From Rebecca billardiae RCC1528 (Eukaryota > Haptophyta), in the NCBI GenBank assembly GCA_965240325.2, contig OZ251235.1, forward strand, positions 1,922,001-1,986,000: a stretch of 64,000 nucleotides of DNA, given 5' to 3'. The stretch's first letter is position 1, and every line of letters starts with the position of its first letter. Below the pieces are notes generated by a model. That model did not search any database and was not told where the DNA came from. It saw only the letters and a program-made list of their open reading frames with translations. Positions 30,886 to 41,813 of the stretch are shown here, in pieces. Both the position numbers and the translations under genes were made by a program.

Positions 30886-33431
30886 TCAGTGCTGGCCGGG
30901 CCGCGCCGCGTGCGCCGCCGCCAGCTCGTCAATCATCGCAAACTGCCGGCTGAAGGCGACTGGGTAGACAAACGGGCGCAGGTCGAAGCGGTTGTCCTCC
31001 GGCGAGTAGCCCTCGGCGTGGTAGGAGGGCGTGAGGGTCGTGAGCTTGTGCCGGTTGATCGCGTAGTACCGGAAGAAGCGCTTCACCTGACGAGCGTGGG
31101 AGCAGCGCAGCCGCCCACGCGCCGCGCCGCGCGCGCGCGTCAGAGACGGCCGCGATTTTTCGCGCGCGCGCGCGCGCGCCGGCCGGGACGCGCGCGCGCG
31201 GGGCGGGCCGCACGACCACCTTGTCTGCCACAGCGCTCGGCGCGAGGGCGGGCCCCCACTCGGCGCGGAGCGTCTCGTACATGCTCACCGGGCCACAGCG
31301 CGCCAGCTTGCGCAGCGAGCCGAACCTCGAGAGCTCGGCGTACGTCATCCCCATGTCCTCCTCGTCGTTCTGAGTGATCTCGCCGGTATCTCCCAGCGGC
31401 CGAAGCTCGGCGGTCGGCGCCGCCTCGACCACGGCGTGCAGGCTTGGATAGCCGAGGGCGTCTGCGCCCCAGCGAAGGAAGCGCTTGAGGTCGGTCTTCG
31501 AGATGCCCCCGATCGGGTTGAGGTCCGCCGCCGAGCAGTCGTACTTGGTCATGTAACCACGCAGTGCCTGCCGCAGCCGCGCCCGAGGCGGCGCGCGTGC
31601 GCCGACGCGGCGCGCGCGCGCCGTCAGATCGGTGCTGCTGCGTGGCAGGGCGCGCGCGCGCGCGCGAGGCGTGCGCGCGAGGTGCGAGGGCGCGCGGGGC
31701 GTTCCGCGGTGCTCGCACCTCGTCGACGTTGGCCGAGCCGAGCACGAGCAGGAACCCCTCGCGCCCGCGCGTCCACGGCACCAGCTGCGCGAGCAAATAC
31801 CCATAAACCATCCGCAGCCGCGCCTGCACGTTCTGCAGCGCAAGATCCTCCGCAGGCGTGCCGCCCGCGGCGCCGTAGCGCGGGCTGCGGCCGCAGAAGG
31901 CGTGGAAGACGCCGAGCGTGGCGCGCACCATCGGGTCGATCACCGAGGCGATGTGGTGCGCGCCCACCTCGCGCGCGAGCGCCGCCGCGCGCTCGCGCGT
32001 CTCGGCGCTCGAGTTGTCGGTGCCCATGTAGCACGTGGTGAGTACGAGATTCGCAATCTCGGCGGAGCTGGCTGGCACCCAGCCGGCCGGCTGGCGCGTC
32101 ACGCGGCGGAGCTCGGCGAGCACGCCCGCGTCCGGCTCGGGCTGCGCGCCCGCGCCCGCGGCCGCGCGAGACCCGCCCGGCGGCGCGCCCGTCGTCACCG
32201 CCGCGTGCAGCAGCTGGCACATGCAGCCCACGATGGCGGCCGTCGACGACGAGTCAGCGCCGCCAGAGAGCGCGAGGAAAAATCCGCCGCCGCCCGAGCG
32301 CCGCAGGTAGTCCCACAGCCAGCAGGCGGGGCCGTACGCGATCTCCTCCTCGGGCGGGTGGATGCGCGGGGTGAACGGCGCTGACGGCGCGCCCGCGCAC
32401 CCGCCCTCCTCGCCCTCCGCCGCGCACAGCGCGAACGGCGCGCTCACGCGATGCACGGGCGTCGCGCGCGCCGCCTGTATCGACCGAGACGCGATGGCGG
32501 CGCGCGCCGAGCGCACGGTCTCGAGGTCGACGGTGGCGGTGACGACCTCGACGTCGCGCAGGGAGAACTGGGTGCCCTGCGCGACCACCTCGCCGTTGAC
32601 CACGACCAGCGCGCACCCGTCGTAGTACAGCCGCCCCCCGTCACACCCCTGCTGGTTTGCATACACGTACACACCTGCGCCCTTCTCCGAGGCCGAGGTA
32701 AGCAGTCGGAGCCGCTTGTCGAGTTTGCGCAGCTCGTGGTGCGAGCCCGAGCCGTTGGCGAAGATCTCGACGCCGTCGAGCGCGAGCGCGATGTGCGGCG
32801 CGTTCGGCGTGAACAGCTCCTCGCACGTCTCCGCCCCCAGCGCCGTGTCGCGCAGGCTGAGCGCCGCGAAGCCGATTGGAACAGTGCGCACGCCGCCGAG
32901 CGCGTCCGCGACGACCGTCGGCAGCTCGAGCTGCTCGACGGGGCGCGAGGGGCACCACGGCGTGAACCAGCGGCCCTCGCGGTAGTTGCCGTCGTCCGCC
33001 AGGTGCAGCTTCGGGCGCACGAGCAGCAGCCGGCCGTCGAGGCAGAGCGCGCGCGCGTTGTACCGCACGCCTCGGTGCAGCACCGGCAGGCCGATGTCAC
33101 AGAGGATGCCGTCGGTCACGCCCGAGCGGAGGATGTGCGCGAGGGACTGCCACGAGTGGAGCAGCGTGTCCTGCTCGAGGAAGTGGTCCTCGCACCCGTA
33201 CCCCGGCACCTCGAGCTCCGGGCCCAGCCGGTACCGCGCGCCGCGCGCCTTGGCGATTCGGATCGACTCGATGATCCGCGCCATGTTGCCGTCAAAGTCG
33301 AGCGCCCACTGGTTGAGGTTGCACGTGGCGAGCGTGGCGAGCGCGCGCGGCGCGCCGCGGAGCAGCTTGGCGCGCTCCGCCCCGCCGCCCGCGGGCGAGC
33401 CCTCCGACTGCTGCTGCCGCGTGCGCTTCAT
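30886..33431 (-). CDS. NADSYN1: Glutamine-dependent NAD+ synthetase (two introns)
   Basis: Exons 33431-31719, 31567-31220 and 31086-30886 encode about 753 residues. The enzyme amidates nicotinic acid adenine dinucleotide with ammonia released from glutamine, the last step of NAD synthesis. The N-terminal nitrilase/amidase domain has the Glu-Lys-Cys triad ([44 protein letters not shown]). The synthetase domain has the PP-loop [52 protein letters not shown] and the C-terminal [30 protein letters not shown]. Both introns are phase 0 and restore conserved blocks exactly. A Met further upstream (33614) would overlap the divergent sialidase gene, so 33431 is preferred; the family normally starts just before [12 protein letters not shown]. 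Cytosolic, no targeting signal. Confidence 0.93.
31087..31219 (-). other. NAD synthetase intron 2
   Basis: 133 bp, donor GTGGTCGTG, acceptor CGTCAG, phase 0. Joins SAVADK to [14 protein letters not shown] as in the family. Also rich in alternating CG. Confidence 0.9.
31568..31718 (-). other. NAD synthetase intron 1
   Basis: 151 bp, donor GTGCGAGC, acceptor GCGGCAG, phase 0. Joins GSANVDE to [11 protein letters not shown], the usual contiguous family motif. Contains long alternating CG runs. Confidence 0.9.
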
Positions 33432-33537
33432 CCGCGCAATCAAGGGCGACGAGCGACCGGCTGACGGCCCCGCGCCCACACGGCCGTGCCCGCCTGCCGC
33501 AGCCTGCCCGGTGCCCCGGTCGGCACTTGAATGCACG
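33432..33537. promoter_or_regulatory. 106 bp spacer between divergent start codons
   Basis: NAD synthetase (-) and sialidase (+) start codons are only 106 bp apart, so 5' UTRs and promoters must share or overlap. No TATA element is visible. Function inferred from position. Confidence 0.45.
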
Positions 33538-35193
33538 ATGGTAAGGCGGTTCGCGCCGCTCATCGCGCTGCTGTGCGCCGTGGGACGTTCGTGCGCTGAG
33601 GCGGAGCACGCCATCGTGCAGGAGGCCCTCTTCGTCGCTGGGGTCGGCGGCTACGCCGCATACCGCATCCCGGCGCTCGTGTCCTTCCCGTGCGGTACCG
33701 GTGCCGACGACGGTTCCGCCGCGGACGCGCGCGCCGGCGCGTGCGTGAGCGCGTTCGCCGAGGGGCGCAAGCACGGCGCGGGCGACGCGGGGAAGGTTGA
33801 CATCGTCGTGCGCACCTCGTCCGACGGCGGCCGCTCGTGGGGCCCCATCGGCGTCGCCGTCTCGTGGGCCGACGAGTGGACGACGGTCGGAAACCCTTCG
33901 CCCGTGTACGACCGGAGCGCGCGATCGATCGTGCTCGCGTTCACCGTGAACAACACGTGGGTGTACGTGGCCTCGGCGAGCGCGAGCGAGGTGGCCTCCG
34001 GACGTGCGCGTGCGTCGCGCCGCGGCTGGCCCGCGCCCCGCAACATCTCCGCCTCCGTCAAGCGGCCTGGCTGGGGCTGGGTCGCGACCGGGCCAGGGCA
34101 CGCGGTGCAGCTGGGCAGCGGCGCAGGCGGCAAGTACGACGGCCGGCTCGTGGTGCCGTTCGACCGCAAGCTGGCGGACGCGGACGTGCACATGACTCTG
34201 CGCGTGCGCACGCCCGGCGCGGACGGGCGCGCGCACCCCACCGCCTCCCTGCACTTCCGCACGGTGCGCGCGCCGCGCGCCGCCGACCGAGCGGCTGACG
34301 ACACCGAGGTCGAGGGGGAGGGCCACGAGGGCGAGATCGACATCTCGGCCGACTACGAGGGCGAGATCGACATCTCGGCCGACTGGCCCAGGCTGCCCGA
34401 GCAGTCGGTGCTGGGCGGGCGCGCGGCCGCGCTGCTGAGCGACGACGGCGGTCGGAGCTGGCGCGCGGGCGCTCCGGTGCCCGCGGCGGCAGAGCACGGC
34501 TCGGCGGCGGTCACGTCGAACGAGGCCTCGATAGCGGAGGTGGGCGCGCGCGGGGCGGGCATGCTCCTCATGTCGTTCCGAGTGCAGACGGCGCGCGGTC
34601 GCGGCGCGGGCTGCCGGCACTTTGCGCTCAGCACCGACGGCGGCGAGAGCTGGGGCGCGCCGTTCGTCGCCGACGGCGCACCGTGCGCCGTGCCCGACCC
34701 AGTCTGCCAGGGGGCGCTGCTGGCGCTGCCCGCAGCGTCGCTCGTCGTGGCGAGCGGGCCCGCGACCGCAGCGGCGCGCGCGGACATGACGGTGCGGGCG
34801 GCGAGCCTGCCCTCTCGCGCCAGCGTCGGCGGTGCGCACGTCGAGCAGCGCGCGCCGCTGAGGCCTCGGGGCTGGCGAGTGCTCGCACAGCTGAACTCGG
34901 GCGCGGCCGGCTACTCTGACCTCTGCGAGCTCGAGCTCGCGCCGCGCGCGGCCGGGCGCGAGCGCGGCGCCGCCGCGCGACTCGCCGATGCGACGGCCGC
35001 GCGGGACGGCGCGGACGGCCGAGCCCCGCAGGGCGCAGCGCCCGCGCGCCGCGCCGCGCCGCGCGAGCTCGGCGTGCTGTACGAGGCCGGTCCGGGGGGC
35101 TCGGCCACGCTCACGTTTGCGAGGCTCGGGCTCGCCGGCGCCAGCGCGGCCGCTCCTGGCGCCGCTGCCCGGATGAGCGACACTGCGGCGTGA
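33538..35193 (+). CDS. Exo-alpha-sialidase (GH33-like) with signal peptide
   Basis: 551 residues, single exon. Sialidases cleave terminal sialic acids from glycans. N-terminal signal peptide (RFAPLIALLCAVGRSCA). The family signature is complete in outline: YRIP (residues ~42-45, first catalytic Arg), AFAEGRKHG followed by KVDIVVRTSSDGGRSW (Asp box 1), GNPSPVYD, GPGHAVQL, SDDGGRSW (Asp box 2), TSNEASIAE (catalytic Glu region), CRHFALSTDGGESW (Asp box 3), DPVCQGALLAL and AGYSDLCEL (catalytic Tyr). A short in-frame duplication GEIDISADYE/GEIDISADW sits in the middle (34330-34385). The C-terminal Arg/Ala-rich segment (~residues 465-510) looks like a disordered insert. Likely secreted or lysosome-like. 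It could act on sialic acids or the related KDN/ulosonic acids of algae; the substrate is not decidable from sequence. Confidence 0.85.
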   Translation: MVRRFAPLIALLCAVGRSCAEAEHAIVQEALFVAGVGGYAAYRIPALVSFPCGTGADDGSAADARAGACVSAFAEGRKHGAGDAGKVDIVVRTSSDGGRSWGPIGVAVSWADEWTTVGNPSPVYDRSARSIVLAFTVNNTWVYVASASASEVASGRARASRRGWPAPRNISASVKRPGWGWVATGPGHAVQLGSGAGGKYDGRLVVPFDRKLADADVHMTLRVRTPGADGRAHPTASLHFRTVRAPRAADRAADDTEVEGEGHEGEIDISADYEGEIDISADWPRLPEQSVLGGRAAALLSDDGGRSWRAGAPVPAAAEHGSAAVTSNEASIAEVGARGAGMLLMSFRVQTARGRGAGCRHFALSTDGGESWGAPFVADGAPCAVPDPVCQGALLALPAASLVVASGPATAAARADMTVRAASLPSRASVGGAHVEQRAPLRPRGWRVLAQLNSGAAGYSDLCELELAPRAAGRERGAAARLADATAARDGADGRAPQGAAPARRAAPRELGVLYEAGPGGSATLTFARLGLAGASAAAPGAAARMSDTAA

Positions 35194-37442
35194 GCCACGG
35201 GCCCACGGCTCCAGCTGCTCGGCTGCCGCCGCCGAGAATGCACGCATGATGCGAATTATGCGGCGACGATATGTCCGCCCGTCTGCCTGCCGAGTCGTCC
35301 AGAGAGTGACCAGAGTCCAGTCAGACCAGAGTCCAGACTCAATAGTCAATAGACTGATAGTGACGAATAGTCTGAATAGATCGAGACGAGACTCTGCTCG
35401 GATTGATCCGTATGACGCGGTACGAGTGTACCACCATCCTCACACTGACACGCGGCTCACTCACTCGCCGTCGTCCCGCGGCGGATGAGTCTCAGTCGTC
35501 TGGCGGGAGAGCGGCAGTCTAAGCAGTCTCTAAAGTAGGCCGAGACGAAGTGATTGAACGGTTACGGGGTCCGAACGACTCAACCGGTACTCTCAGCGCC
35601 AGTCGGTCCGTAACGGATAGTCAGTGCCGCCTCGGAGTCGGAGCTGTGTCGCGCCTAGCAGTAGCTGGCTATTTCATATTTGATCATTGTCAGCTGTGAC
35701 TCACTAGTCACTCTCAGACTCAGTTAGTGCTAAAGAGACTCTTAAATGATCTTGCTGTAACTAATTTCAACGCTTAGGGAATAATAGATTCGGTATCCGA
35801 AGAGGCTCGAGTCCCGGCCGTCCGGTCACCGATGCACCGTACCGTACCGGACGACGGACGTCACGGACGACAGCTCGAGGGACTACGCGGTACAGGCCCG
35901 TAAGGCCGCCGGTGCTCGCGGCCTGCCGTCGCGCCGTCGCGCGGGCCCGCGTGGCGCGGGTCACATTGACTCACATCCGATCGGCCTCCTTCGGGGCGAG
36001 CCGCGACTCGGGTGGCGAGTCAGCCCGCCGTCGGCGCCGGGTTAGGGTAGCCCCCGGGGGCAGCCGTCAGGGTCTCGGAACAGCACACTGTGATCACTCA
36101 CACTGTCACCGTTCGGATGAGTACTATCAAGTGAGTGCGCGGAATCACTTCATAGTCACAGAGTCCCTGATTCAGTGTAACAGTGAGGTGGCCTCCGGGC
36201 GGCCGTCAGCCCTCCGACCAATTCTATGATTAACGACACAGGCAGGATGGCGCAGGTTTCTTGATTCGTCGGCGGCAGTGCCCGATCGTTGACAAGTCGG
36301 CGTTGGTGGGGCAGAGCGGAGCACCGCCCGCCTGATGAGCTCGACCAATTTTCAGCGTGGTCACCGCTCAATTAAGGGCGCTCATCAAAAAAGTTTTCAT
36401 CACGCAGAACTGTGCTATGACGAACCTTTGTGACTGCAACATGAGTAGGGTGAACGCAACCAGCACTCACCAGTCGTATTTGGGTAGTGATGTTTGTCCT
36501 TGCAAGGGGTCTCACAAATAACCCACGTCCTTGTAACTCCTTGTAATAATCCGACCTCGGCTTAAACCACTCAGCTAACGAACCTTCGCCCGCAACGATT
36601 TTACGACCCTCCATTTTGAACGGCTTCTGCGACAAAGATGAGAATACGCCTTTTCGGCGGATTGGGAAACAGCCAAGGACGGCTTTGACAACGGTGTGTA
36701 ACGGTGTAAAGTGTAAGCATAGCATCTCATAGGTGGAGGTGCGATCATGATAATCGAGCCCGTTATCAAACGGTATCTTGAGATCACAATAAGTAATCGG
36801 CTTCGCGAACATGATAACTCACCCCCGAACCTTCCACCGTATGGTCCTTCACGAATCTGACCGAGCTCTGTACTCGTCGGTATTTGTAAAAATACCTCCA
36901 ACGACGTAATGACTGCTAATGAGGCCGGCGAGGTGTGGATATGAATAGCAAAGTGGCATCTTTCGCGTACATGAGCATACCCCGCCGGGTGCGTTGTATC
37001 ATAGGCGCTTCCAACCTGCTGGAACTGTGATACCCGGAGGTAGAAAACCATATACCCTTTGGGGGGATCCCTGGACGCATTCGCTGCGAAGACGCAGGTT
37101 TGAAAAGTTTGCTTTTCTATCGGGCTGACGAGACGGATTATTTTTACGACGGTTCTGAGTCTTATTCATCCAGCTTTCGTACTCACAAGAAGTCATCGGA
37201 TTTCGTCATTGGCCAATCGCCTCGTCTAACCAGATTACTCACGGGTACCCGAACATGAAAAAGTTCTCTCGCCGAACAACGACGCACGAATAATACGCGG
37301 AAACCGGGGTGAAGGGTCGCCTTTTGGGTGGGGTGGTGATGAACCGGCGAGGCGTCGCGACTTTTGCGCCCTCGAGCGGCACGCCTCCGACGACCACCCA
37401 CCCCTGCCCGACTGGTGTCCACAATCAGCCGCGTGTACGATC
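35194..37442. other. Intergenic, including a lower-GC island
   Basis: 35194-36200 has no gene. A SINE-like repeat lies at 36219-36310. From about 36370 to 37330 the sequence is visibly AT-richer than anything around it. Two overlapping minus-strand frames (36372-36812 and 36575-37051) do not resemble any family I know and shift frame relative to each other, so no gene is called. The last 100 bp may be 5' UTR of the zinc-finger gene at 37443. Confidence 0.45.
36219..36310 (-). repeat. SINE-like repeat, ~90 bp
   Basis: ATTCTATGATTAACGACACAGG, then GGCGCAGGTTTCTTGATTCG and GCAGTGCCCGATCGTTGAC. The whole block recurs at 57878-57985 with few changes. Confidence 0.8.
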
Positions 37443-38825
37443 ATGTGGCCCGCGACGCAGCCGGCGCTCTCGTCGACGGGCGCAGCCGACCAGCTCGCGC
37501 ACGCACTCGCGATGGATCGGATCCAGCTGGCGCTCCGCCAGCAGCAGCAACAACAGCAGGCGCAGCAGCAGCTGCAGCAGCAGCTCCAGGAGCTGCAGCA
37601 GAAGCAGCAGCAGGGCGAGATGGGCATGGCGTCCGCCGCGGCCGCCGCGCTCACGGCGGCGCACCTGCAGCACCTCTCGGCGGCGTCGCCGTTCGCCTCC
37701 GCGCTCGCGCAGTCGCAATCATCGCTGCCGCACAAGCAGCAGGGGCTCTTCCAGCCCCTCCCCGCCGCCTTCCTCAGCCACAAGCCCGCGGGAGCCGCCT
37801 CGTTCGAGGGCGCGGCGCAGCTCGGCGCGCCGTCGGCGGCGGCGAGGATGGCGGTGGGGGGCTCGGGGATGGGCCCGGCGGGGTCGTCCCCGCTGGTCCG
37901 CGTGACCGCGCGCCCCCTCACCGTCGACGCGTCCGGCGCGCCCACCGGAGGCATCTGCTCGCCCGCGTCGCCGTCGCTCGACCCGTCGGCGCCGCCTCGC
38001 TGGGACGAGCCTGTCAAGTGCCACGTGTGCCCCCGCGTCTTCGCGACCAAGTACCAGGCGAAGAAGCATTTTTTGCGGCGGCACTACCAGGGCGAGAAGC
38101 AGTTCATGTGCACGCGGTGCAACAAGAAGTCCTTCACCGTGCGCGAGGACCTCACGATGCACCTCAAGGCGTGCGGCCGGATGTTTGTCTGCTCGTGCGG
38201 ACTGCACCTGCGCTCGCAGGCGACGCTCAAGCGGCACTGCAAGCACACCTCGCACGAGCCGACGTCGTGGGACGGGATCCCGGTCACGCCCAACGCCACC
38301 AGCCTGCTCGACGAGGAGCGCGAGGGCAACTCCTCCTCCACCTCCGTCGACACGGACCTCTCGGGCGTGGACTCGCCGTCTGCGTCGCGCGCGACGACGC
38401 CGCGCTCGTCGCCGCTCGTGCGCGCGCGCAACCGCTACCGCGAGCCGCACCCGGAGTCGCCGCTCGCGAGCCCGGCATCCAGGCGCACCGCCGGTACGCT
38501 CGTCGCTGACGCCGACGACGACTCGGGCGGCAGCGCGGGCACCGGCGCCCTCAACCCGAGCCCGCTGCGGCCGCCAGCCGGCATGTCTGCGCTGTCGCCC
38601 AAAGTGGCGCCCGCGCCAGCGCCCGAGCCGGCCGCTGCCGCCGAGGCGGTGGCGGCGGCGATCGCAAAGAAGCCGGAGCTGGGCGGCTTCACCGTCGGCG
38701 CCGCCGAAATGGACGACGGTGAGGAGGGCGACGACGCGCAGTCCGCCGAGGCGGAGGCGGATCAGGCCACGATCGAGGAGATGACGGCGAACGAGATCCT
38801 CGACATGCTGTACACATGTCTCTGA
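37443..38825 (+). CDS. Zinc-finger protein, plant IDD/STOP1-like, three fingers
   Basis: 460 residues, single exon. Likely a nuclear sequence-specific transcription factor. Order: Gln-rich coil (~33-58), Ala-rich and disordered region, then a finger C2H2 (CHVCPRVFATKYQAKKHFLRRH, ~193-214), a C2HC finger (CTRCNKKSFTVREDLTMHLKAC, ~223-244) and a CxC finger (CSCGLHLRSQATLKRHCKH, ~250-271). Their order, the KKHFLRRH helix and the Cys-terminated second finger match fingers 2-4 of plant INDETERMINATE-domain proteins. The first IDD finger is absent here but present in the paralogue at 44865-46220. The tail is Ser/Pro/Ala-rich and ends in an acidic-hydrophobic motif (TANEILDMLYTCL) that could be an activation or docking element. 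The reading frame is supported by strong finger conservation with the paralogue. Confidence 0.85.
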   Translation: MWPATQPALSSTGAADQLAHALAMDRIQLALRQQQQQQQAQQQLQQQLQELQQKQQQGEMGMASAAAAALTAAHLQHLSAASPFASALAQSQSSLPHKQQGLFQPLPAAFLSHKPAGAASFEGAAQLGAPSAAARMAVGGSGMGPAGSSPLVRVTARPLTVDASGAPTGGICSPASPSLDPSAPPRWDEPVKCHVCPRVFATKYQAKKHFLRRHYQGEKQFMCTRCNKKSFTVREDLTMHLKACGRMFVCSCGLHLRSQATLKRHCKHTSHEPTSWDGIPVTPNATSLLDEEREGNSSSTSVDTDLSGVDSPSASRATTPRSSPLVRARNRYREPHPESPLASPASRRTAGTLVADADDDSGGSAGTGALNPSPLRPPAGMSALSPKVAPAPAPEPAAAAEAVAAAIAKKPELGGFTVGAAEMDDGEEGDDAQSAEAEADQATIEEMTANEILDMLYTCL

Positions 38826-40460
38826 GCGAGCGCGGCGCCGCTGAGCGCAGCACGACCGCGTCGCATGTCCGCCCGACGACCTCTCTGAGTCCGTCCGCCC
38901 CCATGCGCGCACGCGCACAGCCGAGCGGCGCACGCTCCCGGCTGGCGCGGCGCACGCGCACGTTCGCGCACGCTGCACTCCCCCGCAGCTCGCGCACTCG
39001 CCACCGCATCTTTGGGTCCGGCTGCTGCTGCGCCCCCGCGCTGCTTGCAGCGGCCCACGCCCGGCTGCCCGGCGCACGACGCGGTGCCGCATCCCGCCGA
39101 CGCCCCGGACGGTCCGACCTCCGGTTCCGCGCTAGTTCCACATCCAGACGTCAGGCTCACTCGAGGCTCGCATCTCTCTATCCGACAGCACCACAGAGGC
39201 TCCGCTCACGCGCATGGCACACCGGCGACATCCGCCCCGTCTGGACTCCCCGACCATCTTTACTGAGGCACAATTCCGTAATTAATCCGATCGGCGCGGC
39301 GCCCGAACCGCCAACCGCGTGAAGCACAGAGGCGCAGTGAGTCAGACCGACGCCGCCCGCCTGCCCCGGTCCTGGCGTGAACTCGCGCGGACCGAATTGC
39401 CACGTCAGTACGGCGGCGGTCCTGCTATAACCGCTGATCGAGGTCCGAGGTGGCCGCCCGTGCTGGTGACCGCGGTCGACAGCAGTGGCACTGAGTCGGA
39501 CCGTCAGTGCCCAGCACTCAGTGACAGTGTGCGGACTCACGTGACGCGGTCTGACGCCAGGCATTGCCATTAGGCCCGTGGGCGTCGATGGCGATGCCGC
39601 AATCCGCCGACAGCGGCGCGCAGCCGCTCGGTAGTCGGGACGGTAGACTTAACTACTACTAAGTAGTACTGAGTTTATTTACTGCGCCGCGCGAATTTTA
39701 TAATATGCATATCATCGTCGTCGGAAATTTAATATTTATTATCAATAGTTTATTGACAATAACGTCGTATTCATAGTATTGTACTGAGAGATATAATATG
39801 GTGGGCCGTAGGTCCGCCATTTCGAAATAAAGACCCTTCAGGAAAGGTTGTGGCCCCGGCTTCAGTGGGTTCCCACTGGCGGCATGCCGCCCGGCTCGAA
39901 CCGCCAGCGCACCTCGCCTACTGTGCGCGCTCAGAGTCGCGGCGCCATCGCCGGATCGTCCGCCGGGGTGGATGGTGGGCAAGTAGACACCAATTGGAAG
40001 GGCATGCGCCGCTTCGGCATGCTGTCATCCGTCGTCTCTGCCACCTTGTCACCGACGCGCAATCTGCAACGCAGTGAACCGCAACAGCTTGCACGCGCTG
40101 CTCTTTGCACGCCCGAAATAGGCGTGAGTGCGTGCTGATGCCGCCGGAGCAGCAACACGCAACGCTGTAACGTCTGTAGAGAAGAGACGAGTGGCGGATG
40201 CGTCCCGTAGCTGCTCCCATTTCTATTTTGAACGGTGTGTGTGATGACGATCGGCTCCGATGGCTGCCGCGTTGCTCACGGTGTGGCTTACAGGCTGTCG
40301 TGAGAGGCGTGAGAGGGCTACTCGGCCGCATGGTGGGTATGGGGCGCTGTCAGGGCCTCATTAGCGGCGCTCAGGCCGAACAGCGGCGCGTGACGTCGCA
40401 CTCACGGCTATTCCGAGCGGCCCTCGTCCGGGCGGTCGCAGTGGGGCCACAACCTTTCGT
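38826..40460. other. Intergenic, nothing recognised
   Basis: Short frames only; AT-rich around 39655-39800. Near 39820-39850 and 40441-40470 the short block AAGACCCTTCA/GAAGGGTCTTTA with AAAGGTTGTGGCCCC is present in opposite orientations, a small inverted repeat about 600 bp apart. Confidence 0.5.
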
Positions 40461-40466
40461 GAAGGG

Positions 40467-40510
40467 TCTTTACTATTAACGACGTGGTATGCAACGGGCA
40501 GGCCGGGATC
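40467..40510 (-). repeat. Repeat end TTAACGACGTGGTATGC
   Basis: ATTAACGACGTGGTATGCAACGGGCAGGC followed later by CAGCAAGCTGTAGCAG. The reverse complement of the same block lies at 58268-58318, next to TA-rich sequence. Confidence 0.75.
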
Positions 40511-40879
40511 AGAGTCGTCAGCAAGCTGTAGCAGCAGATCGTCGGGCAGCACAGACAAAGACCAGCCACCACGGGATCAGCAGCGCTCCTCGCCGTCGAG
40601 TCGTCCCAGCCCCCCCCGGCCCCCGCCCTCGTCAAGTCGCCCATTACACTACGCATCGCCGCGAGCGGAACTGCTCGACGCACCGCGTCTGGTCCTGGGC
40701 TCTGGCGAGTGGCGTCGACGCCGCGGCGCGCGCCACCGCGGTGGTCGCGGTGCCACGCGTCGTCAGCCGTCGTCTCGAGGTAGCGTCGTCGTACGCAGCG
40801 CCCCCGCCGGAGCGCGTGCGGCGTGCAGTCACTAGTCAGTCAGCCCCCGGCCGCGCACGTGCGCCAGTGCGCGCGCGGG

Positions 40880-41290
<411 letters not shown>

Positions 41291-41391
41291 CATACATGCA
41301 TATATATATTAATTATAATAGTTACACATTTATAATTATAATAATTAGTATTTCATTAAATTATAATTATTATAACATATTACAATTATAT
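41291..41391. other. AT-rich spacer between repeat F copies
   Basis: ATTAATTATAATAG-type sequence with several short palindromes (TTATAATTATAA). No gene. Confidence 0.8.
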
Positions 41392-41803
41392 ATTAACGAC
41401 GTGGCAGCATCCGACAAGCGTCAGGCTCAGAGTGCAACAGACACATAGAATGCGTCCGCGCCTTCCGTCCAGGTCAGACAGTGCGCCACCCGCAGCCCTG
41501 CCCCCCTACGGGAGCGGGGCCGGGATGGAGCACCGCCTCGGCCTGGGGCACGCGGCGGCGACGGCAGATGCCGCCGCGGCCGAGCGCCTTCCGGAGCACT
41601 TGGATGAGGGTGAGGTCGTAGTCGATGTCGCCGCCCGCCGACCTAGCGGCGAGCAGCTCCGGCAAGCGGCAGCCGCGGCTGTCGCCCCCGTGCGCCCGTG
41701 TGGGCGCCTGGATGAGGATGAGGTCGTAGTACGCGTCGCCGCGCGCCGGCCAAGCGGCGCGCAGCTGCAGAAGAGGGGCTCGGAGAGTGAGCGCGCCGCC
41801 TAG
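41392..41803 (+). repeat. Repeat F, copy 2, with internal motif repeat
   Basis: Copy of 41012-41290 with small deletions, then a second, diverged version of the motif ([21 protein letters not shown] after [21 protein letters not shown]). A frame 41432-41803 is open for 123 codons, but coding is not established. Confidence 0.7.
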
Positions 41804-41813
41804 CGCGCTCGTG

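Noticed and set aside
33432-33614. Upstream start (33614) for NAD synthetase
   Set aside because: Would overlap the sialidase coding region and add about 60 residues without homology; family members begin shortly before the nitrilase domain.
36530-36595. tRNA-like A-box (minus strand TAGCTGAGTGGTTTAAGCC) in the lower-GC island
   Set aside because: No anticodon stem pairs, no GGTTCGANNCC B-box follows at the right distance and no matching acceptor strand exists.
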